Shown: positions 49,145 through 59,246, counted from the first letter of the stretch. The stretch is DNA of 64,000 nucleotides from CAVSUR01 sp963731285 (GCA_963731285.1 CAVSUR010000011.1:434001-498000); one strand, 5' to 3'. Notes: a model not told the origin generated them from the letters alone. Numbers and translations are program-made.

Positions 49145-50851
49145 TCACTTTCCTGCCTCGATCGGCCGCCCTGGGCGCGCCTCACGCGGCCGTCCCGCCT
49201 TGATGTGCGGGTAGTGCAGGTCGAACGCGGGACGCTCGGACCGGATCCGGGGGATTGAGGTGAAGTTGTGCCGTGGCGGCGGGCAGGACGTCGCCCACTC
49301 CAGCGAGTTGCCGAAGCCCCACGGGTCGTCGGCCGTGACCTGCTCGCCGTGCTTCCAGGTCTTGTAGACGTTGTAGAGGAAGATGAACGTCGAGGCGCCG
49401 AGGAACAGCGCGCTGATCGTCGATATCTGGTTCAGCGTCGTGACGTTGCCGGGCAGGTCCGGGTAGTTGGCCACCCTTCGCGGCATGCCCTCCAGGCCGA
49501 TCCAGTGCTGCACCAGGAAGGTGCCGTTGAAGCCGAGGAACACCGACCAGAAATGCAGCTTACCGAGGCGCTCGTCTAGCATCTTGCCGGTCCACTTCGG
49601 CCACCAGAAGTAGAAACCGCCGAACATGCAGAACACCACGGTGCCGAACAGCACGTAATGGAAGTGCGCCACCACGAAGTAAGAGTCGCTGACGGCGAAG
49701 TCCAGGGGCGGCGAGGCCAGGATGACCCCGGTCAGGCCCCCGAACAGGAACACCACCAGGAAGCCGATAATGAACAGCATCGCGCTGTTGAGGATGAGCT
49801 GGCCGCGCCAGATCGTGCCTATCCAGTTGAAGAACTTCACTCCGGTGGGCACCGCGATCAGGAACGTCATGAACGAGAAGAACGGCAGCAGCACCGCGCC
49901 GGTGGTGAACATGTGGTGCGCCCACACTGTGGCCGACAGGCCGGCGATCGCGATGGTCGCCCCGACCAGGCCCTTGTAACCGAACAGGGGCTTGTGGCTG
50001 AATACCGGCAGCACCTCGGTCGCGATCCCGAAGAACGGCAGCGCCACGATATACACCTCGGGATGGCCGAAGAACCAGAACAGGTGCTGCCACAAGATGG
50101 CGCCCCCGCTGGATGCGGTGAACACCTGCGCGCCCAGCTTCCTGTCGATCTCCAGCACCAGCAGCGCGGCGGCCAGCACCGGGAAAGCCAGCAGCACCAG
50201 GATGGAGGTCAGCAGGATGTTCCAGGTGAAGATCGGCATCCGGAACATGGTCATGCCGGGCGCCCGCATGCAGAAGACCGTGGTGATGAAGTTGACCCCG
50301 GACAGGATGGTGCCGAGCCCGCTGAGCGTCAGGCCCATGATCCACATGTCGGCACCGACGCCCGGCGAGTACAGAGAGCTGGTCAGCGGGGAATACGCAT
50401 ACCAGCCGAATGCCGCCGCGCCGCCCGGGGTGAGGAAGCTGAGCAGCAGGATCAGGCCGCCGAACGCGAACATGTAATAGCTGAGCAGGTTCAGCCGCGG
50501 GAAGGCCACGTCCGGCGCGCCGATCTGCAGCGGCATGATCTCGTTGGTGAAGCCGACGAACAGCGGCGTCGCGAACAGCAGCAGCATGATCGTGCCGTGC
50601 ATGGTGAACAGCTCGTTGTACACCTGGTCGGACACGATGTGATTGTCCGGCGCGTAGAGCTGTACCCGCATGATCATGGCCATCAGGCCGCCGATCAGGA
50701 AGAACGCGAACGACGTGATCAGGTACAGGTGACCGATGATCTTGTGGTCGGTGGACGACAGCCAGTCGGCCAGGATGGAGCCCTTGTGATAGCTGCCCGG
50801 GCCGGGGACGCCGCCCGTGTCGGTGATCGCGGGCTTGTCGATGGTGGTCAT
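49145..50851 (-). CDS. ctaD: Cytochrome c oxidase subunit I
   Basis: A 568-residue protein: STDHKIIGHLYLITSFAFFL, FTMHGTIMLLLFATPLFVGF (haem a His), WQHLFWFFGHPEVYIVALPF (CuB His, and HPEVY with the Tyr crosslink), and VVAHFHYVLFGTVVFCMFGG (haem a3 and a His). GITGVILAS-type region reads GLTGVILASPPLDFAVSDSY. It is the catalytic subunit that reduces oxygen and pumps protons. Start ATG 50851 overlaps the ctaC stop. Intact. Confidence 0.92.
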   Translation of the reverse strand: MTTIDKPAITDTGGVPGPGSYHKGSILADWLSSTDHKIIGHLYLITSFAFFLIGGLMAMIMRVQLYAPDNHIVSDQVYNELFTMHGTIMLLLFATPLFVGFTNEIMPLQIGAPDVAFPRLNLLSYYMFAFGGLILLLSFLTPGGAAAFGWYAYSPLTSSLYSPGVGADMWIMGLTLSGLGTILSGVNFITTVFCMRAPGMTMFRMPIFTWNILLTSILVLLAFPVLAAALLVLEIDRKLGAQVFTASSGGAILWQHLFWFFGHPEVYIVALPFFGIATEVLPVFSHKPLFGYKGLVGATIAIAGLSATVWAHHMFTTGAVLLPFFSFMTFLIAVPTGVKFFNWIGTIWRGQLILNSAMLFIIGFLVVFLFGGLTGVILASPPLDFAVSDSYFVVAHFHYVLFGTVVFCMFGGFYFWWPKWTGKMLDERLGKLHFWSVFLGFNGTFLVQHWIGLEGMPRRVANYPDLPGNVTTLNQISTISALFLGASTFIFLYNVYKTWKHGEQVTADDPWGFGNSLEWATSCPPPRHNFTSIPRIRSERPAFDLHYPHIKAGRPREARPGRPIEAGK

Positions 50852-51745
50852 GCGGCACCCCCGGATTTGCTCTGCCTGGCCCGCTGCGTTTGCACCCACT
50901 GCCTGAACTGGCCCGGCGTGACGATCTTGACGGTAAAGAGCATGCGGCTGTGGTAGAGGCCGCACAGCTCCGAGCAGCGCCCGATGAAGGTGCCCGTGGC
51001 GATCGGCGTCACCTCGAAGTGGTTCGGGTGGCCGGGAAGCAGGTCCCGCTTGAAATTGAACGGCGGGATCCAGAACGCGTGATCCACGTCATCGGACACC
51101 AGGTTGAACCGCACGGTCTCGTTGGTCGGGATCACCAGCAGCGGCAGGGCCTGCTGGCTGCTGGGCAGGCCCGGCCTCCACTGGTTGCCGACGTCGGTCA
51201 GGTACGGATAGGCAACGTCGCTGCGCACCGGATACTGCGGGTACTGGAACTCCCAGCTCCACCGGAAGCCCGGTGACGTTGACGATGACGTCCGGGTGAG
51301 CGGACAGGGCGTCGATCTTGTTCTCGTCCCGTGCGGTGAAGTAGAACAGCACGCCGATCATGATGAACGGCAGGACCGTGTACATGACCTCGATCGGGAG
51401 GTTGTAGCGCACCTGGTCCGGCAGCCGGTCCGAGCGCTTGCGGTGGAAGGTCACCGTGCAGACGATCAGGAACCAGACGATGATCCCGACGATCCAGGCG
51501 GCCACCCAGGACCCCTGCCACAGGTGCAGGGTCAGCTGGCCTTGCTTGGTGACGGGGGGCAGCATCCCCATCCGGGTGAAGGCGTTGGACTGGCAGCCCG
51601 TAGCGAGCAGCGCCAGGGCAGCCAGCAGGACGGCGCGTGGCCCCCAGCGCCGGGCCGGGCGGCCAGGGTGCTCGCGGCGCGAACCTCGATTCCCCGGGCT
51701 CGGGGCATCCTCCCCGCGATGCGGGATCCTGCGGATGGGACTCAC
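50848..51745 (-). CDS. ctaC: Cytochrome c oxidase subunit II, frameshifted
   Basis: A lipoprotein-type signal with ALLATGC, two membrane helices (WVAAWIVGIIVWFLIVCTVT; and EVMYTVLPFIMIGVLFYFTA) and the CuA domain. A one-base shift near 51,260 interrupts the region DVIVNVTG-(FRWSWEFQYP). The CuA ligands are in HAFWIPPFNFKRDLLPG and GRCSELCGLYHSRMLF (Cys, Glu, Cys, His, Met). It takes electrons from QcrC. Confidence 0.85.
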
Positions 51746-52078
51746 AGCTAGCCTTCCCAGCGGATGACGCCCGGCTCCACTGGCCGGTGATTGCCCGTCC
51801 TGTCACTCGGCAGCAGGAACAGCCCGTCCTACAGCCTGTCGTGGAAACAGTACAACGCCGGACCCGGCCAGGTCCCGCTGCCCCCGCCAGATTTGCGGCC
51901 CGCCCGGCGGTTCCGGGCCGTCCGGTCTGGCCGACCGCCCGGTAGCGTGGCACTGTCGAAGACAAGGCGTCACTGCCGGGCGCAGAAGAGTGTCGCTGCC
52001 GGAGACAGAAAGACCGGAGACAGAAGACTGAGCCACAAAGATTTACGCCGACGGCCAGACCCGCGCGGAGGTCATCGC
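51746..52078. other. Region between ctaC and TusA-like gene
   Basis: No supported gene on either strand. It must contain the leftward ctaC promoter; I cannot fix hexamers. Weak repeats such as GCAGAAGA/GACAGAAAGA near 51,985-52,030 are present. Confidence 0.25.
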
Positions 52079-52420
52079 TTGCCCCCCTTGCCCGCCCCGC
52101 CGCCTTCAGGATCCGGCTCCCGTGCGGCCAGCGCGACGGGCAGCCTGCCATCAGAAGGGTCTGGCGGCCTCGCGCCCCCGGCTGGCGGGCAGCGGCCCGC
52201 GCTCAGCATCGACGCGCTGGGCAAGAAATGCCCCATCCCGATCATCATGCTGGCCGAGCGGATCCGCGAGGTCCCGGTAGGCAGGCTGGTCGAGGTGCTG
52301 GCCGATGACCCGGCGGCCAAGTCCGATCTGCCCGCCTGGTGCGCGATCAAGTCGCACAGCTTCGTCGCGATGACCGAGCTGCCGGCCGGCTGGTCCTTCC
52401 TGATCCAGCGCTCGTACTAG
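52079..52420 (+). CDS. TusA-like sulfur carrier (SirA family), start uncertain
   Basis: The convincing part starts at ALSIDALGKKCPIPIIMLAE, then RIREVPVGRLVEVLADDPAA and WCAIKSHSFVAMTELPAGWS. The CPxP motif (sulfur-carrying Cys), the helix after it and the D.pa...d...wc...gh pattern identify the TusA/SirA fold. About 35 N-terminal residues in the frame look like linker or non-coding text. It would carry persulfide sulfur, for example in cofactor or tRNA modification. It is conserved beside the cta genes in several actinobacteria. Confidence 0.65.
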   Translation: MPPLPAPPPSGSGSRAASATGSLPSEGSGGLAPPAGGQRPALSIDALGKKCPIPIIMLAERIREVPVGRLVEVLADDPAAKSDLPAWCAIKSHSFVAMTELPAGWSFLIQRSY

Positions 52421-52573
52421 CCCGGACCGCGCTCCGGCGCGCCCTGGTCGCGGTCCTCGTCTACGGCCCGGAACCGCCCGGAGAACCGAGGATCGGACTC
52501 CCACCATGGCCGCTGGGCCGCCGGGACGGCCCCGCCGGGGGGCGGCCCGGCGGCCTGGCCCTGATCGCGGGCG

Positions 52574-53449
52574 TCAAGCTCGGCGTCGATACCTGCTGGC
52601 CTCGTCCTCGTCCTCCCTGATCATCTGGATGAGCTGGGCGGCGAAGAACGGCAGGCCGACCAGGTCACCGAGTATCCACAGCGCGCCGCCGCCGAGCACC
52701 TGGTCGGTGGCCAGGCTCGGCCCCCAGGGCCGGGCCAGCGCGTGGTAATAGCCGCCGGCGATCAGGCCGGTGTGCGCGATCACGGCAAGCCCGAGTACCG
52801 CGTCGCCGATCACCTCGGCACCAGTGATCCACAGCGAGACCAGGTATGGGTACGCCTTCGGCACCGGGTCGACGCGCAGCAATGTCCAGAAGAACACGAA
52901 GCCGGGCACCAGCAGGGCCAGATAGGTCAGCTCGCGGACGATGGCGAGGTGAAAGCTCGCCGCGTACCAGCCGGTGAAGTAGACCACAAATGGGGTGATG
53001 ACCAGCACCCCGGTGGTGATGGCCGGGAACGTCAGCACCCGGGCTGCCCGGCTGCCGATGAGGTGCTGCAGCCGCGCACCCGGCCCGGGCAGCACGGCGA
53101 TCAGCAGCGACAGCGGCCGCCCGAGGGCCAGGAACAGCGGCACTACCAGCAGCAGCAAGACCGTCTGCACGGCCCGGGCGTAGAACAGCACCGGCTGGTA
53201 GACGCCCACCCAGGACATCGTGGCGATGACGCCGAAGCCGAGCCCGAGCCCGCAGAATGCGATGACCCGGCCGACGGGCCAGCGGTCCGTACGCCGGACC
53301 CGCCGCACGCCTGCGGCGTAGGCCGCGCCCAGCACGATCAGCGCCGCCAGGACCCACGGATCAAGCGTCCATTGCGTGAACGCGCGCGAGATCGTCAGCT
53401 GCGGCGGCCCGGCGTATCCGGATGCGAGCGCGGGCACCATGCGCCTCAC
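52574..53449 (-). CDS. ctaG: Cytochrome c oxidase assembly factor CtaG-like membrane protein
   Basis: A 291-residue protein with seven predicted helices, for example VLAALIVLGAAYAAGVRRVR, RVIAFCGLGLGFGVIATMSW and AVQTVLLLLVVPLFLALGRP. W...Y...lfs.H..Q......v.PL...G.P pattern (VLFYARAVQTVLLLLVVPLF, with Ala for His) and LDLARE-like FHLAIVRELTYLALLVPGFV point to caa3-CtaG. It helps insert copper into the oxidase. It lies on the same side as the cta genes. Several His residues typical of the family are replaced. Confidence 0.7.
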   Translation of the reverse strand: MRRMVPALASGYAGPPQLTISRAFTQWTLDPWVLAALIVLGAAYAAGVRRVRRTDRWPVGRVIAFCGLGLGFGVIATMSWVGVYQPVLFYARAVQTVLLLLVVPLFLALGRPLSLLIAVLPGPGARLQHLIGSRAARVLTFPAITTGVLVITPFVVYFTGWYAASFHLAIVRELTYLALLVPGFVFFWTLLRVDPVPKAYPYLVSLWITGAEVIGDAVLGLAVIAHTGLIAGGYYHALARPWGPSLATDQVLGGGALWILGDLVGLPFFAAQLIQMIREDEDEASRYRRRA

Positions 53450-53459
53450 GCTACCGCGC

Positions 53460-53530
53460 GGCCCGGGGCGAGTCCCGGCCTGCAGGCCGGCCCTGCGGAC
53501 CCGGCCTGCGGGCCGGGCCAGCGCCAGGCG
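53460..53530. repeat. GC-rich inverted repeats upstream of ctaG and the sedolisin
   Basis: Two hairpins: GGCCTGCAGGCC with flanking CC/GG, and CCCGGCCTGCGGGCCGGG. Lying between divergent genes, they cannot be terminators of either, so they are more likely short dispersed palindromes. No gene. Confidence 0.35.
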
Positions 53531-53682
53531 CGGCAGGGCGGGGCCAGCACTGATCGTTATCAGAAAGCGCGTGCCCCTACGGTCCGTCGTGCTGCGCTCA
53601 CGCCGCTGATCCGCTTGAATTAAGCGCTGTGCTACCGGCTGGGTTCAGCGCTGCCGGCAGGACCATCGGAGGGGAATTGCGC

Positions 53683-55713
53683 ATGCCGCACATTGCTTCG
53701 CGGCGGGCCGCCAGCGCGGCAGTCGCCTCAGGAGCGCTGGCCATCGGCAGCTTCGCCCTGGCCGTCCCGGCCCACGCGTCAGCCAGGTCCGCGATTGCCG
53801 GCACCCTCCCGTCCTGGGCGGTCGCGTCGGCCCGGCTCCGCGCTCAGCCGGTGACCCCCGGCACGGTCACCGCCCGCGTCTACCTCGCGGGCAACACCGC
53901 CGGGCTGACCGCCTTCGCCACCGCGGTCTCCACCCCGGGTACCCGCCAGTACCGGCACTTCCTGTCCCCGGCCGCCCTGCAGGCGAGGTTCGGCACCAGG
54001 CCCGGGCAGCTGGCCAAGATCGAGAGCTGGCTGCGCGCTGCGGGCCTGAGGATCGCCGGGGTGAGCAACCACGTGGCCGGCGGCTACGTCGAGGTCCGCG
54101 GCCCGGCCGCGGCCGCGGCCAGGGCCTTCGACGTGACCTTCGGTCGGTACAAGCTGGCCGGCCAGGGCGTCGTGCGGGCCCCGGAGCAGGCCGCGACCGC
54201 ACCCGCCGGCGTGGCGCGCTACGTGCTGACCATCACCGGGCTGAGCTCCGCCCGGGAGCAGATGCGGCCGATGACCGCCCGGCCCGGCAAGCTGCCGCCC
54301 CCCGGCGCGGGCTACAAGATCGGCCGCCCGTGCTCGTCTTACTACGGCCAGAAGGTCGCGGTCAGCAAGCCGAAGGCCTACGGCGCGCACCAGCCCTGGG
54401 TGCTGTGCGGCTACACCCCGCGCCAGCTCCGCAGCGCATACGGCGTCACCGCGTCCGGCGAGACCGGCGCCGGGCAGACCGTCGCCGTCGTGGACGCCTA
54501 CGCCTCACCGACGATGCTGGCCGACGCGAACGCCTACGCCCGAGCCGCCGGGGACCGGCCCTTCCGGCCCGGCCAGTACCGGCAGTACCTGCCATCCGCA
54601 TTCCGCCAGGCCGGACCCAGTAAGTGCGACGCCGCGGGCTGGTACGGGGAGGAGAGCCTGGACGTCGAGGCAGTGCACGGTATGGCGCCGGCCGCCAGCG
54701 TCCGGTTCGTGGCCGCCGCCACCTGCCAGGACCCCGACCTGGCCGACGCGCTGGCCCGTATCGTCAACCACCATCTGGCCAGCATCGTGACTAATTCCTA
54801 CGGCGATCCCACTGACGCCGGGACCGCCACCAGGGAGATCTATCACCTGATCTTCATCGCGGGCACCGCCGAGGGCATCGGCTTTGAGTTCTCTTCCGGT
54901 GACAGCGGCTACGACTCGCCGGGCGAGGCACCTGGCTACTCGGATAAGACGCAGGTCGAGTACCCGACCTCCGACCCCTTCGTCACCTCGGTCGGCGGCA
55001 CCAGCCTGGCCGTCGGGGCGAGCCGTAACTACAAGTTCGAGACGTCCTGGGGCACCATCATCGACCCGCTGGGCAAGCGCGGCAGGAAGTGGCGGTACGC
55101 GCCGCCCGGCCCCTACCCGTCCGGCTTCGAGGGCGGCAGCGGCGGCGGTACCAGCACCGTGTTCACCCGGCCGTGGTACCAGAAGGGCGCGGTGCCGGCG
55201 TCGCTGTCGCGGCGGCTGCCCACCGGCAAGACCAGCCCGGTGCCGATGCGCGAGGTGCCAGACGTGGCGGCTGTCGCCGCGCCTGATACCGGATTCGCGT
55301 TCGGCGAGACGCTGCTGGAACCGAACGGCAAGACCTACGGCTTCCAGATCAGCCGGATCGGCGGGACCAGCGTATCCAGCCCGGTATTCGCCGGGATCGA
55401 GGCTGACGCCCAGCAGGCGGCAGGCGGCGCGCTCGGGTTCGCCAACCCGCTGATCTACCAGGCCTACGCGGCTGGCGGCGGCGCGTTCCACGACGTGACC
55501 GACCCCCCGCCCGGAGCGAGTCGGCTGGCCCTGGCCCGGTCTGACTACAGCAATCCGGCCACCGGGAAGGGCCCGCTGCAGTACGAGCTGCGGACGCTCG
55601 GCATCGACGGCGAGGGAGCGGCCGCACTGCACGCCACGGCAGGCTACGACGACGCCACCGGGGTGGGCTCGCCGCGGCACTACATCGAGGTAGCCGGCCA
55701 GATAGGCCGCTGA
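53683..55713 (+). CDS. Sedolisin-type serine-carboxyl protease (S53)
   Basis: A 676-residue secreted protein. Signal peptide AVASGALAIGSFALAVPAHA. Pro-kumamolisin domain (TARVYLAGNTAGLTAFATAV, RQYRHFLSPAALQARFG, AAARAFDVTFGRYKLAGQGV). Catalytic domain with GYTPRQLRSAYGV, GEESLDVEAVHGMAP (Glu and Asp), SSGDSGYDSPGEAPG (oxyanion Asp) and GGTSVSSPVFAGIEADAQQA (Ser). The end has DDATGVGSP, close to the usual calcium site. It cleaves proteins at acid pH outside the cell. ATG at 53683 is chosen for GGAGGGG upstream. Confidence 0.88.
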   Translation: MPHIASRRAASAAVASGALAIGSFALAVPAHASARSAIAGTLPSWAVASARLRAQPVTPGTVTARVYLAGNTAGLTAFATAVSTPGTRQYRHFLSPAALQARFGTRPGQLAKIESWLRAAGLRIAGVSNHVAGGYVEVRGPAAAAARAFDVTFGRYKLAGQGVVRAPEQAATAPAGVARYVLTITGLSSAREQMRPMTARPGKLPPPGAGYKIGRPCSSYYGQKVAVSKPKAYGAHQPWVLCGYTPRQLRSAYGVTASGETGAGQTVAVVDAYASPTMLADANAYARAAGDRPFRPGQYRQYLPSAFRQAGPSKCDAAGWYGEESLDVEAVHGMAPAASVRFVAAATCQDPDLADALARIVNHHLASIVTNSYGDPTDAGTATREIYHLIFIAGTAEGIGFEFSSGDSGYDSPGEAPGYSDKTQVEYPTSDPFVTSVGGTSLAVGASRNYKFETSWGTIIDPLGKRGRKWRYAPPGPYPSGFEGGSGGGTSTVFTRPWYQKGAVPASLSRRLPTGKTSPVPMREVPDVAAVAAPDTGFAFGETLLEPNGKTYGFQISRIGGTSVSSPVFAGIEADAQQAAGGALGFANPLIYQAYAAGGGAFHDVTDPPPGASRLALARSDYSNPATGKGPLQYELRTLGIDGEGAAALHATAGYDDATGVGSPRHYIEVAGQIGR

Positions 55714-55809
55714 CGGGAAGGCTGGCGCCGGCCGGCCGGATGCGGTCATCCCGGCGCCCAGTTCCTGCGCTGGCTCGGTTCCTGCGCTGGCTCGCCCCGG
55801 CGGCCGAGA

Positions 55810-56776
55810 TCAGCGATAGTGCTCAGTGATCTCCTGCGCAGCGCCGGATCCGTAGGCGGCCTCAAACCGGTCGGCGAACGGGCCGGGCTTCAGCGAGTAC
55901 TCCTGCGGCCCGGTGGTCTCCAGCGCCTGCACCGCCATCAGGTTGCCCAGCTGGGTCGCTCGCTCCAGGCCGAGATCCCAGCCCAGCCCGGCCAGGAATC
56001 CGGCCCGGAACGCGTCACCCGCGCCGGTGGGCTCTTTCGGGTGCACGTCCGGTACCGGCGGGACCATGATCGGCGGCTGGCCAGGCCGGTCGACCCGGGC
56101 TCCGGCCGAGCCGAGGGTGGTGACCCGGACGCTGACCTGCTCGACCAGCTCGTCAGCGCTCCAGCCAGTCTTGCGCTCGCTGAGCGTGGCCTCATATTCG
56201 TTGCTGAACTGGCAGGCAGCGCCGCGGAGCAGGTCGCGGACCTGCGGGCCGTCGAGACGGGCCAGCTGCTGGGAGGTGTCGGCGGCGAACGGGATGCGGT
56301 GACTGCCGGCACTGCTCGGTAAAGGCCAGCATCGCCGCCGGGTCCCCGGCACCGATGAGCACCAGGTCGAGCTGGCCGGCCCGCTCGCCGAGGTCGATGT
56401 CGGCGTCCTCGCTCATCGCCCCGGGGTAGAACGAGGCGATCTGGTTCATGGCGGCGTCGGTGGTGCCGACGAACCGGGCGGTGTGGTGCAGCGCCGACCG
56501 GCGCACGCCGCTGCAGTCCACCCCGTGACCCTCAAGCCAGCCCCGGTACTCGGCGAAGTCGGTGCCAGCCGTGCCGATCAGCAGCGGCCGCAGGCCGAGG
56601 CAGGCCAGGCCGAACGCGATGTTCGCCGCCACCCCGCCACGGCGGATCTCCAGCGTGTCGACCAGGAAGGACAGCGCCACCTTATCCAGCTTGTCGGGCA
56701 TGAGCTGGTCGGTGAACTTGCCCGGAAACGTCATCAGGTGGTCGGTCGCGATCGATCCGGTCACGGCAATGCGCAC
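55810..56776 (-). CDS. PfkB-family carbohydrate kinase (adenosine kinase-like), frameshifted
   Basis: VRIAVTGSIATDHLMTFPGK, then DTLEIRRGGVAANIAFGLAC and LGLRPLLIGTAGTDFAEYRG: family start with the GG..aN.a..la.LG motif. One shift near 56,312, then CQFSNEYEATLSERKTGWSA and PKEPTGAGDAFRAGFLAGLG, with the GAGD anion hole and catalytic Asp. Many actinobacterial proteins like this act as adenosine kinase. It phosphorylates a sugar or nucleoside with ATP; the substrate is uncertain. Confidence 0.8.
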
Positions 56777-56837
56777 GGGCCTGTCCTTAACGGCTGAGCA
56801 CCTACGGGCCCTATGGCGGGCCACCCTGGCGCCAAAA

Positions 56838-56869
56838 CCGGCAGCGCCGGCTGGCGCCGGCGCTGCCGG
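56838..56869 (-). terminator. Hairpin after erpA
   Basis: A perfect 13-bp stem, CCGGCAGCGCCGG / CCGGCGCTGCCGG, with a six-base loop. It follows the erpA stop by about 45 bases and precedes the kinase gene. It lacks a clear U tract on this strand, which is common in high-GC actinobacteria. Confidence 0.5.
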
Positions 56870-56911
56870 GAGGTCCGGTGACCGACTAAGCCCTGCGGTC
56901 GGCCTGAACCG

Positions 56912-57265
56912 TCAGTGGAATGAGTCGCCGCAGGCGCAGGACCCGGTGGCGTTGGGGTTTTCGATCGTGAAGCCCTGCTTCTCGATCGTGTCGACGAAGT
57001 CGATGGTCGCGCCGCCCAGGTAGGGAGCGCTCATCTTGTCCATCACGACCTGCACTGCACCGAAGGTGGCGACGATGTCGCCGTCGATCTCGCGCTCGTC
57101 GAAGTACAGCTGGTAGCGCAGCCCGGAGCAGCCGCCCGGCTGCACGGCGATCCGCAGCCGCAGGTCATCGCGGCCCTCCTGCTCCAGCAGGCTACTCACC
57201 TTAACCGCAGCAGCTTCGGTGAGGATGACGCCCTGGGTGGTGGTCGTCTGGTCCTGAACTGTCAT
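56912..57265 (-). CDS. erpA: Iron-sulfur cluster insertion protein ErpA (HesB/IscA family)
   Basis: A 117-residue protein: GVILTEAAAVKVSSLLEQEG, then LRIAVQPGGCSGLRYQLYFD and APYLGGATIDFVDTIEKQGF, ending ATGSCACGDSFH. The three conserved cysteines (GGCSG and CxCG) bind or hand over the cluster. GITIDFVDxxxxxGFxIxNPN is the family signature. It is intact and alone in its unit. Confidence 0.92.
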   Translation of the reverse strand: MTVQDQTTTTQGVILTEAAAVKVSSLLEQEGRDDLRLRIAVQPGGCSGLRYQLYFDEREIDGDIVATFGAVQVVMDKMSAPYLGGATIDFVDTIEKQGFTIENPNATGSCACGDSFH

Positions 57266-57402
57266 CAGCGTTAGCTCCCGCGTTCAGCTGGCCGCGCCCG
57301 GTCGGCGCGGCCCGTCACATGCACTGTCAACCATAAGCCCCCCGCCGGCATTCCGGCGGCCGGCCGCCAGCCCGGATAAACCGGGTGGCATTCCTGGGCA
57401 AG

Positions 57403-57976
57403 CTACAGGCCGGGCGCGCCCCAGACCGGGAACCAGCGCGACAGGTCGGGCTCGATCTTCAGGTCCTCCCCCAGCACGCCGCGTATCTCCAGCTCAAGCG
57501 CGTTGTCCCGGCGCTCCCCCGACTGCGGCGCGAACGGGTAGAACGAGCCCCGCTTGTACAGGTACACCAGTCCGAGCGGCCGGCCGCCCCCGTCGCGGCA
57601 GCTGAGGATCGTGCACAGCAGCTGCGGCCCGAACCCCCCGGCCTCCAGCGAGGAGTTCACCGCGTGCAGGTCGGTGACCAGACCCGCCATGTCGTCCGCC
57701 GGGTGGCGGCAGATCAGCCAGGTGAAGCCATAGGAGTCAGCCGACACCTCGACCTGGGTGCCTGGCCTCGCCCATGCTGAGCAGGTCCTGGACGTCCTTC
57801 TCGATGTCGCTGAACGCCCGGCCCTCGAACCGGGCGGAAGCAGACGGAGCCGGTGCCGGTCGGGCTGAAGTCGGTGGCCGCCTGCAGCGTCAGGCGGCCG
57901 ACGGCAGCGCGAACAGCGCGTCCAGGTTGGGCGGCACCGGCTTGGTCCGGCCGAGCAGCGTGTCCAGGAAACCCAC
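57403..57976 (-). CDS. pspAB: PspA-associated protein PspAB, frameshifted
   Basis: GTG start behind AGGTGGG: GFLDTLLGRTKPVPPNLDAL, FALPSAA, then, after shifts near 57,890 and 57,750, LTLQAATDFSPTGTGSVCF and SADSYGFTWLICRHPADDMA, GLVTDLHAVNSSLEAGGFGP and YKRGSFYPFAPQSGERRDNA. The wlv.r..d.edLV...H.vn..Le..GfG..LL pattern is the PspAB family, found with PspA and HtpX in actinobacteria. It probably takes part in envelope stress control. Confidence 0.8.
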
Positions 57977-58039
57977 CTGCTACCTCCCGTGCCCGGCGCT
58001 GCCGCCGGGCGGCTGTCGGGCCCGGCTCAGCCGCCGGGC

Positions 58040-59011
58040 CTAGCTGCTGAGCTGCTTGGAGATCTTGTCCAGCTGCGCCAGCCGCTTCTCCAGCGACGGG
58101 TGGGTGGAGAACAGGCTGGACAGGCTCACTGGCCCCGGGCGGACAGCGCGGGGGCGAAGTAGAACGCGTTGAGCGGCTCGGCCGCGCGCAGGTCCCTGGT
58201 CGGGATCTTCGCCATGTCGCCGGTCACCTTGACCAGCGCGCTGGCCAGCGCCGACGGCTGGCCGGTCAGCAGCGCGCCGGAACGGTCGGCGGACAGCTCC
58301 CGGTACCGCGACAGCAGCCGGATCAGCAGGAAGCTGATCGCGTAGGTGACAATGCCCACGATCATGACGATGAGCATGACGGGCAGCGCGCCCCCGTTGT
58401 TGTTGTTGCCGCCGCGGCCGCGGCCGCCGCCGCCGAACAGCTCGGAGTAGAAAGCGAACCGGACCAGCAGCGCGGCGATGATGCCGAGGAACGAGGCCAC
58501 CGTCATGACCGCGACGTCCTTGTGCGCCACGTGCGACATCTCGTGCGCGAGCACGCCCTCCAGCTCCCTGGCGTCCAGCCTGTGCAGCAGGCCATCGGTG
58601 ACGCAGATCACGGCGACCTTGCTGTTGCGGCCGGTCGCGAACGCGTTCGGCATCGGCGAGCGCGCGATGGCCACCCGCGGCTTGGGCATGTCGGCCAGCG
58701 CGCAGATCCGGTCGATGATCCCGTGCAGCTCCGGCCGCCTGCCGCGGGCTGACCAGCTGGGCGCCCGCGGTCCGCAGCGCGATCTTGTCCGACCAGTAGT
58801 ACGACGCGAACGCCATGCCGCCGCCGAACAGCACGGCGAGCACGATGAAGCCCACGCCGCTGCCGCTGCCGCCGTTGCGGTGGCGGGAGTAAATGTCCAG
58901 CACGTAGAACAAGGCGATCCCGAAGGCCGTGAAGACCAGCCCGAGCAGGAACATCGTCGCGCCCATCCGGGCGATCAGCCCGGGGTCGGACGCGTATCGA
59001 GTGCGCGCCAT
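58040..59011 (-). CDS. htpX: HtpX-like membrane zinc metallopeptidase, two frameshifts
   Basis: TMFLLGLVFTAFGIALFYVL and FIVLAVLFGGGMAFASYYWS are the first membrane helices. Shifts near 58,740 and 58,135. The catalytic part: ELEGVLAHEMSHVAHKDVAV (HExxH), helices FLGIIAALLVRFAFYSELFG and IVMIVGIVTYAISFLLIRLL, then SRYRELSADRSGALLTGQPS (Glu ligand). It ends LSSLFSTHPSLEKRLAQLDK. It degrades misfolded membrane proteins. The Gly/Arg/Asn-rich loop (GGGGRGRGGNNNNGG) is a species feature. Confidence 0.85.
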   Translation of the reverse strand: MARTRYASDPGLIARMGATMFLLGLVFTAFGIALFYVLDIYSRHRNGGSGSGVGFIVLAVLFGGGMAFASYYWSDKIALRTAGAQLVSPRQAAGAARDHRPDLRAGRHAQAAGGHRALADAERVRDRPQQQGRRDLRHRWPAAQAGRQGAGGRARARDVARGAQGRRGHDGGLVPRHHRRAAGPVRFLLRAVRRRRPRPRRQQQQRGRAARHAHRHDRGHCHLRDQLPADPAAVAVPGAVRRPFRRAADRPAVGAGQRAGQGDRRHGEDPDQGPARGRAAQRVLLRPRAVRPGPVSLSSLFSTHPSLEKRLAQLDKISKQLSS

Positions 59012-59182
59012 CTGCGGCGCCTCCCTTTCGTTGCGGCTCACCTGCGAGCCGTCTTACTTTAATTACACCAAGAGGCTGGAGTGGTGCGCACCCGGGCCAT
59101 CCCGGCTGCGAAGCAGCCTGCAACCAGCGGCCGGCCTGGCTCGCCGGCTGACCTGATTAACGCTGCGCGGTCCGCGCTCGTT

Positions 59183-59202
59183 CCCGGCCCGCGCGGGCCG
59201 GG
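59183..59202 (-). terminator. Palindrome between pspAA and htpX
   Basis: CCCGGCCCGCGCGGGCCGGG, a perfect 20-base palindrome, 45 bases after the pspAA stop on the minus strand. It may end or attenuate transcription before htpX. There is no U tract. Confidence 0.4.
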
Positions 59203-59246
59203 TCCCTGGGGCGCCTGGTGCGGCCCGGGGTCGTCTCGCGGGCTGG